DNA of 48,846 nucleotides, taken from the NCBI GenBank assembly GCA_013425335.1, contig JACCLG010000045.1, positions 1 through 48,846 of the forward strand, read 5' to 3'. The DNA is from Microcaldota archaeon. GTDB taxonomy: Archaea > Micrarchaeota > Micrarchaeia > Burarchaeales > Fermentimicrarchaeaceae. Below, piece after piece: positions 9,792 through 18,148 of this stretch. The notes under the pieces were generated by a model. The model worked only from the letters and a program-made list of their open reading frames with translations, was not told the DNA's origin and searched no databases. Position 1 is the first letter of the stretch. Each line of letters begins with the position of its first letter. A program made the position numbers and the translations under genes.

Positions 9792-11071
9792 TGCGCAAGG
9801 CGCTCCTTTCTTCTCTTCGCCCTTGCTTCTGAAAGCATGTAGATTGAACCTGTTATAAGTATCAAATCATTCTTTCCCGCAATTGATTTTGCATACCTGA
9901 CTGATTTTTTCACATCCTCAATAATTTTGATTGGTTTACCATATTTCTTTGCCTCTTTCATTATAATTTCTGGCTGCGCAGCCCTCTCCAAGTTTGGCTT
10001 GTTTATTATTATGCAATCCGCAGCAGGAGCTATCTCCTCGAGTATGTCACCTATTGCCTTGTCTTTCATCACCCCGATAACAAGGATGAGTTTGTCATAG
10101 CTGAAAAGCTTGAGAGAATTCCTCAAGATTCTCATTGCAGGCGGGTTGTGCGCGGAATCCATTACAAGAAGCGGTTTTCTCTGGATTATTTCAAGCCTTC
10201 CTGGCCATTCTACTTTCTGCAAGCCAGAACGTATGTGCCTCTCGTCAATGCCGAGCTGCTCTGCTACGAGAACACTTAGCGCGGCATTCTCTATCTGGTG
10301 CTCCCCAAGCAACGGCACTCTTAATTTACGGTAGCTTCTAACCTGCGTTTTCAAGTCAAAAAGGCAGCCATTCAAATCGCATCTCAATTCCCTGATGCTT
10401 GCATCCTTAGACAGAATAATGAGCTTTGCACCCTTCTCTTTGCATATTCTTTCAAAAACCCTTAATGCCTCTCCTTTACTCTCCGCAGTCACAACAGGAA
10501 CTCCTGATTTTATTATCCCGCCTTTCTCCCTTGCAATTGAACCTATTGTTTTCCCAAGAACGTCAGTATGCTCCAGCCCTATGTTTGTTATGACTGACAC
10601 CTCTGGAGTGATAACGTTTGTTGCATCCAGCCTCCCTCCCAAGCCAACCTCAACAACTGCGTAATCAACTTTCCTCTCTGAGAAATACTTGAATGCAACT
10701 GCAGTTGTCACTTCAAAGAATGTTGGATGGGATGCTTTCCTCTCAACTTTTGGAATAAGAGGCTTGATTCTCTCAACAAGCGAGTTTAGCTCATCTCTTG
10801 AAATGGGGACTCCATCGACTTCCATCCTCTCTCTGAAATCATCAAGATGAGGTGAAGTGTACATGCCGGTCCTGAAGCCCGCCTCCTGCAGTATGCTGCT
10901 CACCATTGCAGTTACAGAGCCTTTCCCATTTGTGCCTGCGATATGGACTGACTTGAAATCATTCTGTGGGTTGCCGAATAGTTTTAAGAGTTCCTCTGTT
11001 CTTCCCAGGCCAAGCTTGCTCCCGAACCTCCCGAAGCTATTGAGGTATTTCATAGATTCTGTGTAATTCAT
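9788..11071 (-). CDS. folC: Folylpolyglutamate synthase / dihydrofolate synthase
   Basis: A 427-residue Mur-ligase-family enzyme that adds glutamate to (dihydro)folate, keeping it in the cell and raising its affinity for folate enzymes. The ATP loop is SVHIAGTNGKGSVTAM. Other family signatures are GMYTSPHLDDFRERM, VVEVGLGGRLDATN, SVITNIGLEHTDVLG and MDSAHNPPAM. Length fits the family. It starts 5 nt after folD and overlaps purN. Its presence argues for tetrahydrofolate rather than only tetrahydromethanopterin as the C1 carrier. A polyglutamylase for another pterin is possible but less likely beside glyA, folD and purN. Confidence 0.93.
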   Translation of the reverse strand: MNYTESMKYLNSFGRFGSKLGLGRTEELLKLFGNPQNDFKSVHIAGTNGKGSVTAMVSSILQEAGFRTGMYTSPHLDDFRERMEVDGVPISRDELNSLVERIKPLIPKVERKASHPTFFEVTTAVAFKYFSERKVDYAVVEVGLGGRLDATNVITPEVSVITNIGLEHTDVLGKTIGSIAREKGGIIKSGVPVVTAESKGEALRVFERICKEKGAKLIILSKDASIRELRCDLNGCLFDLKTQVRSYRKLRVPLLGEHQIENAALSVLVAEQLGIDERHIRSGLQKVEWPGRLEIIQRKPLLVMDSAHNPPAMRILRNSLKLFSYDKLILVIGVMKDKAIGDILEEIAPAADCIIINKPNLERAAQPEIIMKEAKKYGKPIKIIEDVKKSVRYAKSIAGKNDLILITGSIYMLSEARAKRRKERLAQ

Positions 11072-11076
11072 AGAAA

Positions 11077-11907
11077 TCAGCCGCGCTGAGCCAAAGTAAG
11101 CAGAAAGACATTCCTCATGAGGGAAGCAACTGTCATGGGCCCAACGCCTCCTGGGACTGGTGTTATTGCAGATGCTTTCTCCTTCACCTTCTCAAAATCC
11201 ACATCCCCGACAGTGCTGCCTCCAACTTTGTTTATGCCAACATCAATTACAACAGCCCCTTCTTTCACCATGTCGGAAGTTATGAAATGAGGTTTTCCCA
11301 CTGCAACAGCCAGTATGTCCGCCTCCCTTGTTATTCTTGCCAGGTTGCTTGTCCTGCTGTGGCATATTGTTACAGTCGCATCCCTGTTCAAAAGCATGAC
11401 TGCGAGGGGCTTCCCGACAACATTGCTTCTCCCTACAATGACTGCATGCTTCCCGGAAACTTCAATACTGCTTCTGGTGAGTAGCTCTATTATTCCAGAA
11501 GGTGTTGCTGGGGCTATAGCCTCATCGCCCAGGAGGAGCCTTCCAATGTTTGCAGGGTGGAATCCATCAGCATCCTTCTCAGGGTCTATGGCTTCAAGAG
11601 CAGTTTCCTCATCCATCCCTTTCGGAAGAGGCATCTGGAGCAGTATTGCATTCACATCGCTCTCATTGAGCTCCTTTATTAAATTCAGGAGTTCGGCTTG
11701 AGAAGTGGAGCTTGGAAGCATGTATTTCTCGTATGTTATTCCAACATGGGAGCATGCTGCCTCCTTGCTTTTCAGGTACGTTTTCGAAGCAGGGTCATCA
11801 CCAACAATTATCACAGCAAGCTTTGGGGAAAGCCCGGCCTTCTCTATCTCCAGCTTCAGCTCGTCAAGCATCCCCTTTGCAATTGCAGTGCCGTCAATTA
11901 TCTTCAT
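11077..11907 (-). CDS. folD: Bifunctional methylene-THF dehydrogenase / methenyl-THF cyclohydrolase
   Basis: A 276-residue enzyme that interconverts methylene-, methenyl- and 10-formyl-tetrahydrofolate. Motifs: TYLKSKEAACSHVGI (catalytic Lys), QMPLPKGMDEETALEAIDP, KDADGFHPANIGRL, TPSGIIELL, the nucleotide-binding GRSNVVGKPLAVMLL and TPVPGGVGPMTVASLM. It starts directly after the glyA stop. Its methylene-THF comes from glyA and its 10-formyl-THF feeds purN. FolD is common in bacteria but patchy in archaea. Confidence 0.97.
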   Translation of the reverse strand: MKIIDGTAIAKGMLDELKLEIEKAGLSPKLAVIIVGDDPASKTYLKSKEAACSHVGITYEKYMLPSSTSQAELLNLIKELNESDVNAILLQMPLPKGMDEETALEAIDPEKDADGFHPANIGRLLLGDEAIAPATPSGIIELLTRSSIEVSGKHAVIVGRSNVVGKPLAVMLLNRDATVTICHSRTSNLARITREADILAVAVGKPHFITSDMVKEGAVVIDVGINKVGGSTVGDVDFEKVKEKASAITPVPGGVGPMTVASLMRNVFLLTLAQRG

Positions 11908-13155
11908 TCACACACCTAGAGATTTGTATAACGGGAACCTCTCACAGAGTGCTTTCACTTCTCCCCTCACCTTCTCAAGCATTGCGGCATCACTTCTGTT
12001 TCCAAGCACCTTTGCAATCATCCCTCCCACTTCCTTCATTTCGCTTTCCTTCATCCCCCTTGTTGTTATAGCTGGGGTGCCGAGCCTCAAGCCGCTTGTT
12101 ATGAACGGCTTCTGTGTATCGTATGGGATGGTGTTTTTATTAGCGGTTATCCCCACGCTGTCGAGCACCTCCTGTGCCTCCTTGCCCGTCATCCCCTTGC
12201 CTGTCAAGTCCATCAGTATGAGATGGGTGTCTGTTCCTCCAGAGACAAGCCTGAAGCCCTGGCTCATGAGCTCATCAGCAAGCGCTTTTGCATTCTTCAC
12301 TATCTGCCTTGCATACTCCTTGAAGCTTGGCTGCATCGCCTCCTTGAAGCACACTGCCTTTGCAGCGATGACGTGCTCAAGAGGCCCGCCCTGCAGACCG
12401 GGAAAGACTGCCTTGTCAACCTTCTCTGCATACTGTTTTTTGCAGAGGATTATTGCGCCCCTTGGTCCCCTCAGCGTTTTATGGGTGGTTGTTGTGACGA
12501 CGTCTGCATAGGGAATGGGGCTGGGGTGTACACCACCAACAATCAGACCGGCAATGTGCGCAATATCGGCCATGAGGTAAGCGCCAGACGCATCGCATAT
12601 TTCCCTAAATGCCTTGAAGTCAATCATGCGTGGGTAAGCAGTATAGCCGCACTGAATCAGCTTCGGCTTCTCCGCAAGTGCCTGCTTTTTAATCTCATCA
12701 TAATCCAGAAGCTGAGTCTCCTTGTCTACGTTGTAAGCAACCACCTTATACCATTTGCCCGAGAAATTGACAGGGCTTCCGTGCGTCAGATGCCCGCCCA
12801 TGCTCAGGTTAAGGCCCATCATCTTGTCCCCAAGCTCAAGAAATGCAAAATATGCAGCCATGTTCGCCTGCGCGCCTGCGTGGGGCTGCACATTGGCGTG
12901 CTCGGCCCCGAAAAGCTTCTTTGCCCTCTCAATTGCCAGCGTTTCCGTAACATCTATGAATTGGTTTCCTCCGTAATACCGCTTCCCTGGGTATCCCTCG
13001 GAGTATTTGTTAGTAAGAACGCTCCCCTGTGCCTCAAGAACCGCCTGGCTTGTGAAATTCTCAGATGGGATGAGCTCAAGGCTGTACCTCTGCCTGTTTA
13101 GCTCCTTGCCTATTGCTTCATACACTTCGGTGTCAGTTTCCTTCAAAACGCTCAT
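11908..13155 (-). CDS. glyA: Serine hydroxymethyltransferase
   Basis: A 415-residue PLP enzyme that converts serine and tetrahydrofolate to glycine and methylene-THF. The PLP lysine is in [17 protein letters not shown]. Other family segments are [50 protein letters not shown] and [24 protein letters not shown] Shine-Dalgarno precedes the ATG by about 5 nt, so it is likely the well-translated first gene of the one-carbon operon glyA-folD-folC-purN. Length and motifs are ordinary. Confidence 0.97.
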   Translation of the reverse strand: MSVLKETDTEVYEAIGKELNRQRYSLELIPSENFTSQAVLEAQGSVLTNKYSEGYPGKRYYGGNQFIDVTETLAIERAKKLFGAEHANVQPHAGAQANMAAYFAFLELGDKMMGLNLSMGGHLTHGSPVNFSGKWYKVVAYNVDKETQLLDYDEIKKQALAEKPKLIQCGYTAYPRMIDFKAFREICDASGAYLMADIAHIAGLIVGGVHPSPIPYADVVTTTTHKTLRGPRGAIILCKKQYAEKVDKAVFPGLQGGPLEHVIAAKAVCFKEAMQPSFKEYARQIVKNAKALADELMSQGFRLVSGGTDTHLILMDLTGKGMTGKEAQEVLDSVGITANKNTIPYDTQKPFITSGLRLGTPAITTRGMKESEMKEVGGMIAKVLGNRSDAAMLEKVRGEVKALCERFPLYKSLGV

Positions 13156-13176
13156 TCAATCCCCTCCAATAGGTAA

Positions 13177-14262
13177 CTACTCTATGCCAGCTGCAGGAAC
13201 TTTCTCCAGCTCGCTCGCAAATGATTTCTCCTCTTCAACCCTTATCTTCTTCTTGGAAAGGAGCTCGAATGTCTTCACTATCCTGTCGCTCTCCTGGTTG
13301 AGCTTTGCAAGCTCCTTCTTGTCTGCTTCTATCTTCTGCTGGAACTCCTTCTCCCTTATCTTTATCTTCTCTATCTCCTCAAGGTGCATTTCCTGCATCC
13401 TCCTGAGCTCCTTCTCGTACTTCTTGAGGAAACCGGTTCGCATGATATCTCTCAGCTCGTCAAGCTCTTCCAGGCTCTGCTTCCTCATCTGGGAGTAGCC
13501 CTTCATGTTGTCCTCAAGCATGTCCTGCTGCAGGTATATCCAGTCCTCCATCTTCTTCAGCCTCGCGAGCTCCTTCTGCACGTTTCTCAGGCTGGATGTC
13601 TGGTCCTCTATCCTCCTGTTCATCTCTGAGGTATACTTCTCAACAAGGGAGCGTATCTCCTCTATCCTGTCGACCTCCTTCTCTATCCTGCTCCTTGACT
13701 TGTCAAGGCTGAAGCGTATGTATGACTCAATCTTCTCAAGCTTCGCAGCCTGTGATTCTATGACGGTTATCCTCTTGGGGGCATCCCGTATTCTGCTCTC
13801 CAAATCCTTTACCTTCTCCTCCTTGTCTGCAAGCTGCTCGCTGATAAGGTGGAGCCCGACCTCAAACCTCCTCTCACTGGGAACATAATCTTTGTAGAAT
13901 ATGCTCGACCTCTCCCTCTCCATGTTGGCTAGCTCCGCGCTCTTCTTCTTCATCGCGTCAATCTTCTCTGCATAATCTTCAATGAGGTTGCTGAGCTGCT
14001 TTGCAGAAATCGTCTCCTCGGGTGGAGCAGGCGGGATAAGCTTCCTCTCTGGCTCTTTCAGGAGCTGCGGCTTCTCTTGATGAAGCAGCACTATGTATGT
14101 CTTACCCTCCTCATGCAGTATGTCAAGTATGTTGTCCTGCTTGAGGCTCCTCGCCCAGAGCAGTGCGGAGGCTTCCGATAGGTTGAGCACTCTGGCAACT
14201 TCACTGAGCTCAAGCTTTCTCTTGCTCTTGAATGCCTGCAGAAGTTCAGTAACGCGCTTCAT
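13177..14262 (-). CDS. Winged-helix / long coiled-coil protein, unknown function
   Basis: A 361-residue protein. Residues about 1-65 look like a winged helix (KRVTELLQAFKSKRKLELSE, VARVLNLSEASALLWARSLK, then the wing strand GKTYIVLL). Residues about 90-350 are almost continuous charged heptad-like helix (for example ESYIRFSLDKSRSRIEKEVD and EIEKIKIREKEFQQKIEAD), broken by a proline near DYVPSERRF. There is no membrane segment or catalytic motif. The shape suggests a DNA- or chromatin-associated scaffold, but no specific family was recognised. It lies 21 nt upstream of glyA on the same strand. Confidence 0.75.
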   Translation of the reverse strand: MKRVTELLQAFKSKRKLELSEVARVLNLSEASALLWARSLKQDNILDILHEEGKTYIVLLHQEKPQLLKEPERKLIPPAPPEETISAKQLSNLIEDYAEKIDAMKKKSAELANMERERSSIFYKDYVPSERRFEVGLHLISEQLADKEEKVKDLESRIRDAPKRITVIESQAAKLEKIESYIRFSLDKSRSRIEKEVDRIEEIRSLVEKYTSEMNRRIEDQTSSLRNVQKELARLKKMEDWIYLQQDMLEDNMKGYSQMRKQSLEELDELRDIMRTGFLKKYEKELRRMQEMHLEEIEKIKIREKEFQQKIEADKKELAKLNQESDRIVKTFELLSKKKIRVEEEKSFASELEKVPAAGIE

Positions 14263-14303
14263 CTGATTACCAAGATTAAATTCGATTAGAAAAGTTAAAT
14301 ATC

Positions 14304-15302
14304 TTATGTGCTGTTCACTATGTTTATCTTAGCGCCGCAGTTGGGGCATTTGTTATCCTTTGTTATGTTGTACTCTTCAACATCAAAGCTCCACCTCTTT
14401 ATAAGAAGATGCTTGCAGTTGTAGCAGTAGGTGTTCTCGCCGTCATTTCCAGGCACGTTGCCGGTGTAAACATACCTCAGCCCCTCCTCCAAAGCTATTT
14501 TCCTTGCCTTCTCAAGGGTTGCCACCGGAGTTGGAGGTATTTCCAGCATCTTGTAGGACGGGTGGAAGCCTGTGAAGTGCACGGGTATGTCCCTGTCAAG
14601 TGCAGCAACCCATTTCGCAAGCTCTCGTAGCTCCTCCTCAGTGTCGTTCTTCGTGGGTATCACCAAATTTATTATCTCAATGTGCCCCTTCTTGTGGAGC
14701 AGCTTTATTGAGTTCAAAACAGGCTCAACAGAGGCGCTGCATATCCGCTTGTAGAACCTGTCGTTCATCGACTTCAAGTCTATCCTGCTAGCATCTATAT
14801 CGCCCATCTCCTTTATTGCCTCGGGCGTCATGTAGCCGTTGGTGACAAAAACATTGTACAAGCCCTCCTTCTTTGCCAGTGCCGCAGTGTCATAGGCATA
14901 CTCCATGAATATTGTTGGCTCGTTGTATGTATACGCCATGCCGGCGCACTTGTATCTCTTCGCAAGCTTCACCAGCTGCTCCGGAGAGAGGTCCTCGCCA
15001 ACTATCTCCCTAAACTGGCTGAGCTCAAAGTTCTGGCAGTGCAGGCACCTGAAGTTGCAGCCGACTGTTGCAAAGGAGAATACGTCTGTCCCCGGGAAGA
15101 AGTGGAAGAAGGGCTTCTTCTCAATCTTGTCAACCGCCCATGAAGCGCATTTGCCGTATACTAAAGAGTATAGTGTACCTCCCTGATTTTCTCTGACTCC
15201 GCATATACCCCTCTTTCCGTCAAATATTAGGCACCTGTGGGAGCAGAGGGCGCACTTCACCCTTTTTTCCTCTAACTTGTGATATAACATTGCCTCCTTC
15301 AT
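14304..15302 (-). CDS. amrS: AmmeMemoRadiSam-type radical SAM enzyme (PflA-like)
   Basis: A 332-residue protein. The radical SAM cluster motif is CNFRCLHC (CxxxCxxC) in FATVGCNFRCLHCQNFELSQ. Before it is a Cys cluster, CALCSHRCLIFDGKRGICGV, and at the C terminus a Zn-ribbon-like pair, CYNCKHLL and CPNCGAKI. This layout matches the AmrS family of PflA-like enzymes, usually found with AmrA and AmrB; neither partner is in this window. Family function is unproven. The ATG at 15302 sits 26 nt from a TATA element; an in-frame ATG at 15290 follows GGAGG too closely to be preferred. Confidence 0.88.
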   Translation of the reverse strand: MKEAMLYHKLEEKRVKCALCSHRCLIFDGKRGICGVRENQGGTLYSLVYGKCASWAVDKIEKKPFFHFFPGTDVFSFATVGCNFRCLHCQNFELSQFREIVGEDLSPEQLVKLAKRYKCAGMAYTYNEPTIFMEYAYDTAALAKKEGLYNVFVTNGYMTPEAIKEMGDIDASRIDLKSMNDRFYKRICSASVEPVLNSIKLLHKKGHIEIINLVIPTKNDTEEELRELAKWVAALDRDIPVHFTGFHPSYKMLEIPPTPVATLEKARKIALEEGLRYVYTGNVPGNDGENTYCYNCKHLLIKRWSFDVEEYNITKDNKCPNCGAKINIVNST

Positions 15303-15323
15303 GTTAGAGTTTTAGAGTTTTGG

Positions 15324-15333
15324 TATTAATAAA
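15324..15333 (-). promoter_or_regulatory. TATA box for the amrS gene
   Basis: On the minus strand this reads TTTATTAATA, centred about 26 nt before ATG 15302, in the 37-nt gap after the endonuclease Q gene. The geometry predicts a leaderless mRNA, so amrS is probably not only read through from upstream. Confidence 0.5.
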
Positions 15334-15339
15334 GATTTC

Positions 15340-16581
15340 TCAAAGAAACTTGGACAAACTGCTCTGCCCAGTCTCCTCTTCCAGGAGCTTTATCTCCCCG
15401 TAGACACCATCATAGCCCGGCAGTATCTTCACCTTTCCCTCTCTTACCCTTAGTATTGCATCTGCTATGTCTTCAGAAGCTCTGCTTCTCAGCTCATCAG
15501 GCTCTGAAGTGAGCAGCGCATTGAACTCTGTCCCAAACGAGGAGATGAGGGAGCTGTACTCACCCTGAACAGATGCCGTGCCGACCCCTTTGCCACGGAT
15601 GTTGGCTATGAGCTCATCAAGCGGAATTGCATGCACGAAAGGAATTGCATCTGGAGGAGTGTAGCCGTATTTCCTATCTGCCAAATCTATAACCCTGTGC
15701 ATCACCCCTATGGTGAGCTTTCTCTTGCAGACCGGGCATATGTTGTTGTGCTTGGTGCTCTCCTCTGGTGAGAAGCGGACGTTGTGCAGCCTGTGCCCGT
15801 CATAGTGGTATTTGCCCTCCTCTGGGAAGAACTCTATGGTGAGCTTGAACTTACCTCTGTCCTTTTTTCTCACTGCGTCGAGTATTTCCGCGTAGCTTGG
15901 ATGCTCCAGGGAGAACACATTCGCCTCCCTCCCGATTTTCTGGGGGGAGTGGCAGTCCGAATTTGAGATTAATGCATACTTGTCAAGCGAGCTCAGCATC
16001 CAGTTCATCTTGGGGTCGCTAGAGAGACCGGTTTCCAACGCAAAGATATGCTTGCTCTGCTCCTCAAAGCACTCCTCAACAGAGTTGAAGCCTGAAACAG
16101 AGCCGAAAATGGACCTCCAGGGAGTCCAGGCATGCGCAGGGATGATTGCGCATTCTTTTGAGATGCCAATAAGAAGCTCAACAAGCTCGCTTGCAGGCAT
16201 GTTTAGGGAGGGCCTCCCATCTGACTCCAGCTCGCCTTTCTTGGCAAGCTGCTCGTTTATCTGGTCAACAACCTCGAAGGAGGGTGCAAAGAGTATGTTA
16301 TGGATCTGCTTTATTTTTCCTCCCTTGCTGAAGACGTTGTTCACCTCGCTGGTGAGCATGAAGAAGGTGCCGTCATAGTCAAACAGCCCGTTGCCGAGAG
16401 GCCTCAGCTTCTCTTTCAGCTCCTTCAGCCAGAGGGGATGCGTGAAATCTCCTGTCCCGACTAGTGAGATGCCCTTCATCCTTGCATGCTTTGCTATGTT
16501 TTCCACATCCATATTGGGGCTTGTTGCCCTGGAATACTTGGAGTGGATGTGGAAGTCCGCTATGAACTGCATTCTTAACAC
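15340..16581 (-). CDS. Endonuclease Q (PHP-domain deaminated-base endonuclease)
   Basis: A 413-residue protein. PHP metal motifs are ADFHIHSKYSRATS, LVGTGDFTHPLW, IPAHAWTPWRS and LISNSDCHSPQKIG. A later Zn-finger-like segment is NICPVCKRKLTIGVMHRV. This PHP plus Zn-finger layout is that of archaeal EndoQ, which nicks 5' of uracil, hypoxanthine and abasic sites. The last eight residues, QSSLSKFL, fit a PCNA-interacting peptide (QxxLxxF-hydrophobic), consistent with reported PCNA interaction of EndoQ from Thermococcales. An in-frame ATG at 16572 is an alternative start. It is divergent from cdc6. Confidence 0.92.
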   Translation of the reverse strand: MLRMQFIADFHIHSKYSRATSPNMDVENIAKHARMKGISLVGTGDFTHPLWLKELKEKLRPLGNGLFDYDGTFFMLTSEVNNVFSKGGKIKQIHNILFAPSFEVVDQINEQLAKKGELESDGRPSLNMPASELVELLIGISKECAIIPAHAWTPWRSIFGSVSGFNSVEECFEEQSKHIFALETGLSSDPKMNWMLSSLDKYALISNSDCHSPQKIGREANVFSLEHPSYAEILDAVRKKDRGKFKLTIEFFPEEGKYHYDGHRLHNVRFSPEESTKHNNICPVCKRKLTIGVMHRVIDLADRKYGYTPPDAIPFVHAIPLDELIANIRGKGVGTASVQGEYSSLISSFGTEFNALLTSEPDELRSRASEDIADAILRVREGKVKILPGYDGVYGEIKLLEEETGQSSLSKFL

Positions 16582-16587
16582 TCCGCC

Positions 16588-16601
16588 AAGAGAGCTCTCT
16601 T
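16588..16601. promoter_or_regulatory. 14-bp perfect palindrome upstream of endonuclease Q gene
   Basis: AAGAGAGCTCTCTT reads the same on both strands. It lies 7-20 nt upstream of the endonuclease Q start, in the 129-bp spacer shared with cdc6. It could be an operator for a dimeric regulator or could limit translation of endonuclease Q. No second copy was noticed in the spacer. Confidence 0.4.
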
Positions 16602-16710
16602 CCCGAGATGCTTCACCTTCTGCGGTATATTACGTAGATTATGGCAAGATATAAGTATATTCCGCTGGGTGTAGTTCACCTAAACATTTTTAACCTCATG
16701 AAGCGAATAG

Positions 16711-17799
16711 ATGCGTGGTATGGCAGAAAACATATTCAAGAAAATTTCAACAGAGAATGAAATCTTCCAGGACGAGAGAGTTCTCATGCCGGACTACCTC
16801 CCTGAGGTTATGCCGCACAGGGAGAAGCAGATTGAGGAGGTTGCATACGGGCTGAAAGGCGCCGCAGCTGGGAAGAAGACAGAGAATATGCTTATACTTG
16901 GGTCGAGTGGAACAGGAAAAACTTCTACAGTGAGATATGTGCTCAAGCAACTCCAGGAGTACTCCCAAAAGGTGGTTCCCATATACATAAACTGCTGGGA
17001 GTCCAGCACCAGGCACTCCATACTCAACAACATAGCAACGGCTCTCGGGGAGTTCGTTCCCAGGAGGGGCGTATCAACAGATGAGATAACAGACAAGATA
17101 AATGAGGTGCTGAGGAAGGAGAGGAAGACCCCTATAATAGCATTGGATGAGGTGGACAGGCTGTTTGCGAGCCATAATGATGAGGAGAAGGTTCTCTACG
17201 ACTTGGCGAGGGCTAAGGAGCTTTTCTCAACCGATTTCGGAGTTGTCGCCATAACGAACAGCAATGAGTTCCTTGTGAGGCTGGACCAGAGGATAAGGAG
17301 CTCGCTTGTCCAGAAGCAGATTGTTTTCAAGCAGTATTCACCGCAGGAGCTGAAGGATATACTGAAGAGCAGGGCAAAGCTCGCCTTCTGCCCTGAGAGC
17401 CTGTCCGAGGAAGTCATGCCTCTCTGCGCGGCAAGGGCAGCCAAGAACAATGGGGACGCAAGGCTTGCGATAAACCTTCTCTGGAAAGCTGGGAAGATGG
17501 CGGAGAGAGAAAATGCAGAGAAGGTTGGGGAGGGGCACGTGAGGAAAGCTTTTGAAGAAGTTGGGGAAGGAGAAAGTGTGGAGGATAAGCTGCAGGGCAG
17601 GGAGAAGGAGGTATATGAATTTGTCAGAGAGAGGGAAGAAGTCACAAGCTCAGAGCTCTACGAGAAATTCAAGGATGAAACCGACAGGAACATAAGGAAT
17701 TATATCAGCATGCTTGTTTCTTTGAATCTCATCACTGCGGAGACGAAAGGTGGAGTAGGGAAGAGGGGAAATACAAGAATAATAAAAGTAAAAAAATAA
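16711..17799 (+). CDS. cdc6: Orc1/Cdc6 replication initiator
   Basis: A 362-residue AAA+ initiator that binds origins and loads MCM. Walker A is GSSGTGKT (64-71) and Walker B is IIALDEVDRLF. Sensor and arginine segments are AITNSNEFLVRLDQRIRSSL. The lid region has KNNGDARLAINLLWKAG. A C-terminal winged helix begins about residue 290 (REKEVYEFVREREEVTSSEL) and ends NTRIIKVKK. The start could also be ATG 16720. An AT-rich TTTTTAA near 16687 may be its TATA box. No origin recognition box repeats were recognised in the upstream spacer. Confidence 0.96.
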   Translation: MRGMAENIFKKISTENEIFQDERVLMPDYLPEVMPHREKQIEEVAYGLKGAAAGKKTENMLILGSSGTGKTSTVRYVLKQLQEYSQKVVPIYINCWESSTRHSILNNIATALGEFVPRRGVSTDEITDKINEVLRKERKTPIIALDEVDRLFASHNDEEKVLYDLARAKELFSTDFGVVAITNSNEFLVRLDQRIRSSLVQKQIVFKQYSPQELKDILKSRAKLAFCPESLSEEVMPLCAARAAKNNGDARLAINLLWKAGKMAERENAEKVGEGHVRKAFEEVGEGESVEDKLQGREKEVYEFVREREEVTSSELYEKFKDETDRNIRNYISMLVSLNLITAETKGGVGKRGNTRIIKVKK

Positions 17800-17800
17800 A

Positions 17801-18103
17801 TCAGACGTATTTGTCCGCGTACTCTGCTAGGTATGGGACTCTTACCGTCTCTCCGGTGTACTCCTTATAGCCGACGTACATGCCGTACAACCATATCAAG
17901 ATGTTAAAAATTCCGAGTATTATCGTGAAGCTGAGCACCACCATAATAATTCCGAGAAATATGGCTTGCAAGGCGTGGAACCTGATTTTTTTGTTGTCCT
18001 TTTCCAGGATGTACGCTATTATTCCACCAAGTATACCGAAGAAGTATATCGCCAGGTATACCCAACTGTTCTCATCAGCTTTCTTAGTATCCTTATCCGG
18101 CAT
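17801..18103 (-). CDS. DUF4870/Tic20-like small membrane protein
   Basis: A 100-residue protein with three or four hydrophobic segments: WVYLAIYFFGILGGIIAYIL, then the loop EKDNKKIRFHALQAIFLG, then IIMVVLSFTIILGIFNILI and WLYGMYVGYKEY. The pattern of a charged loop followed by RFHALQA is characteristic of DUF4870 proteins, whose function is unknown. An AGAGGTGG Shine-Dalgarno and a TATA-like ATTTAAATAC lie upstream in the gap before the GTPase gene. It converges with cdc6 with one base between the stops. Confidence 0.88.
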   Translation of the reverse strand: MPDKDTKKADENSWVYLAIYFFGILGGIIAYILEKDNKKIRFHALQAIFLGIIMVVLSFTIILGIFNILIWLYGMYVGYKEYTGETVRVPYLAEYADKYV

Positions 18104-18148
18104 AACAAACCACCTCTGTAAAGTAGTTATCCTAGAATGTATTTAAAT

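Noticed and set aside
12223-13101. 292-codon plus-strand frame opposite glyA
   Set aside because: No domain; glyA motifs on the other strand explain the region.
16582-16710. Possible replication origin in the spacer upstream of cdc6
   Set aside because: The spacer is AT-rich and adjacent to cdc6, but I found no repeated origin recognition box (no TTCCAGTGGAAAC-like copies) and only one palindrome.
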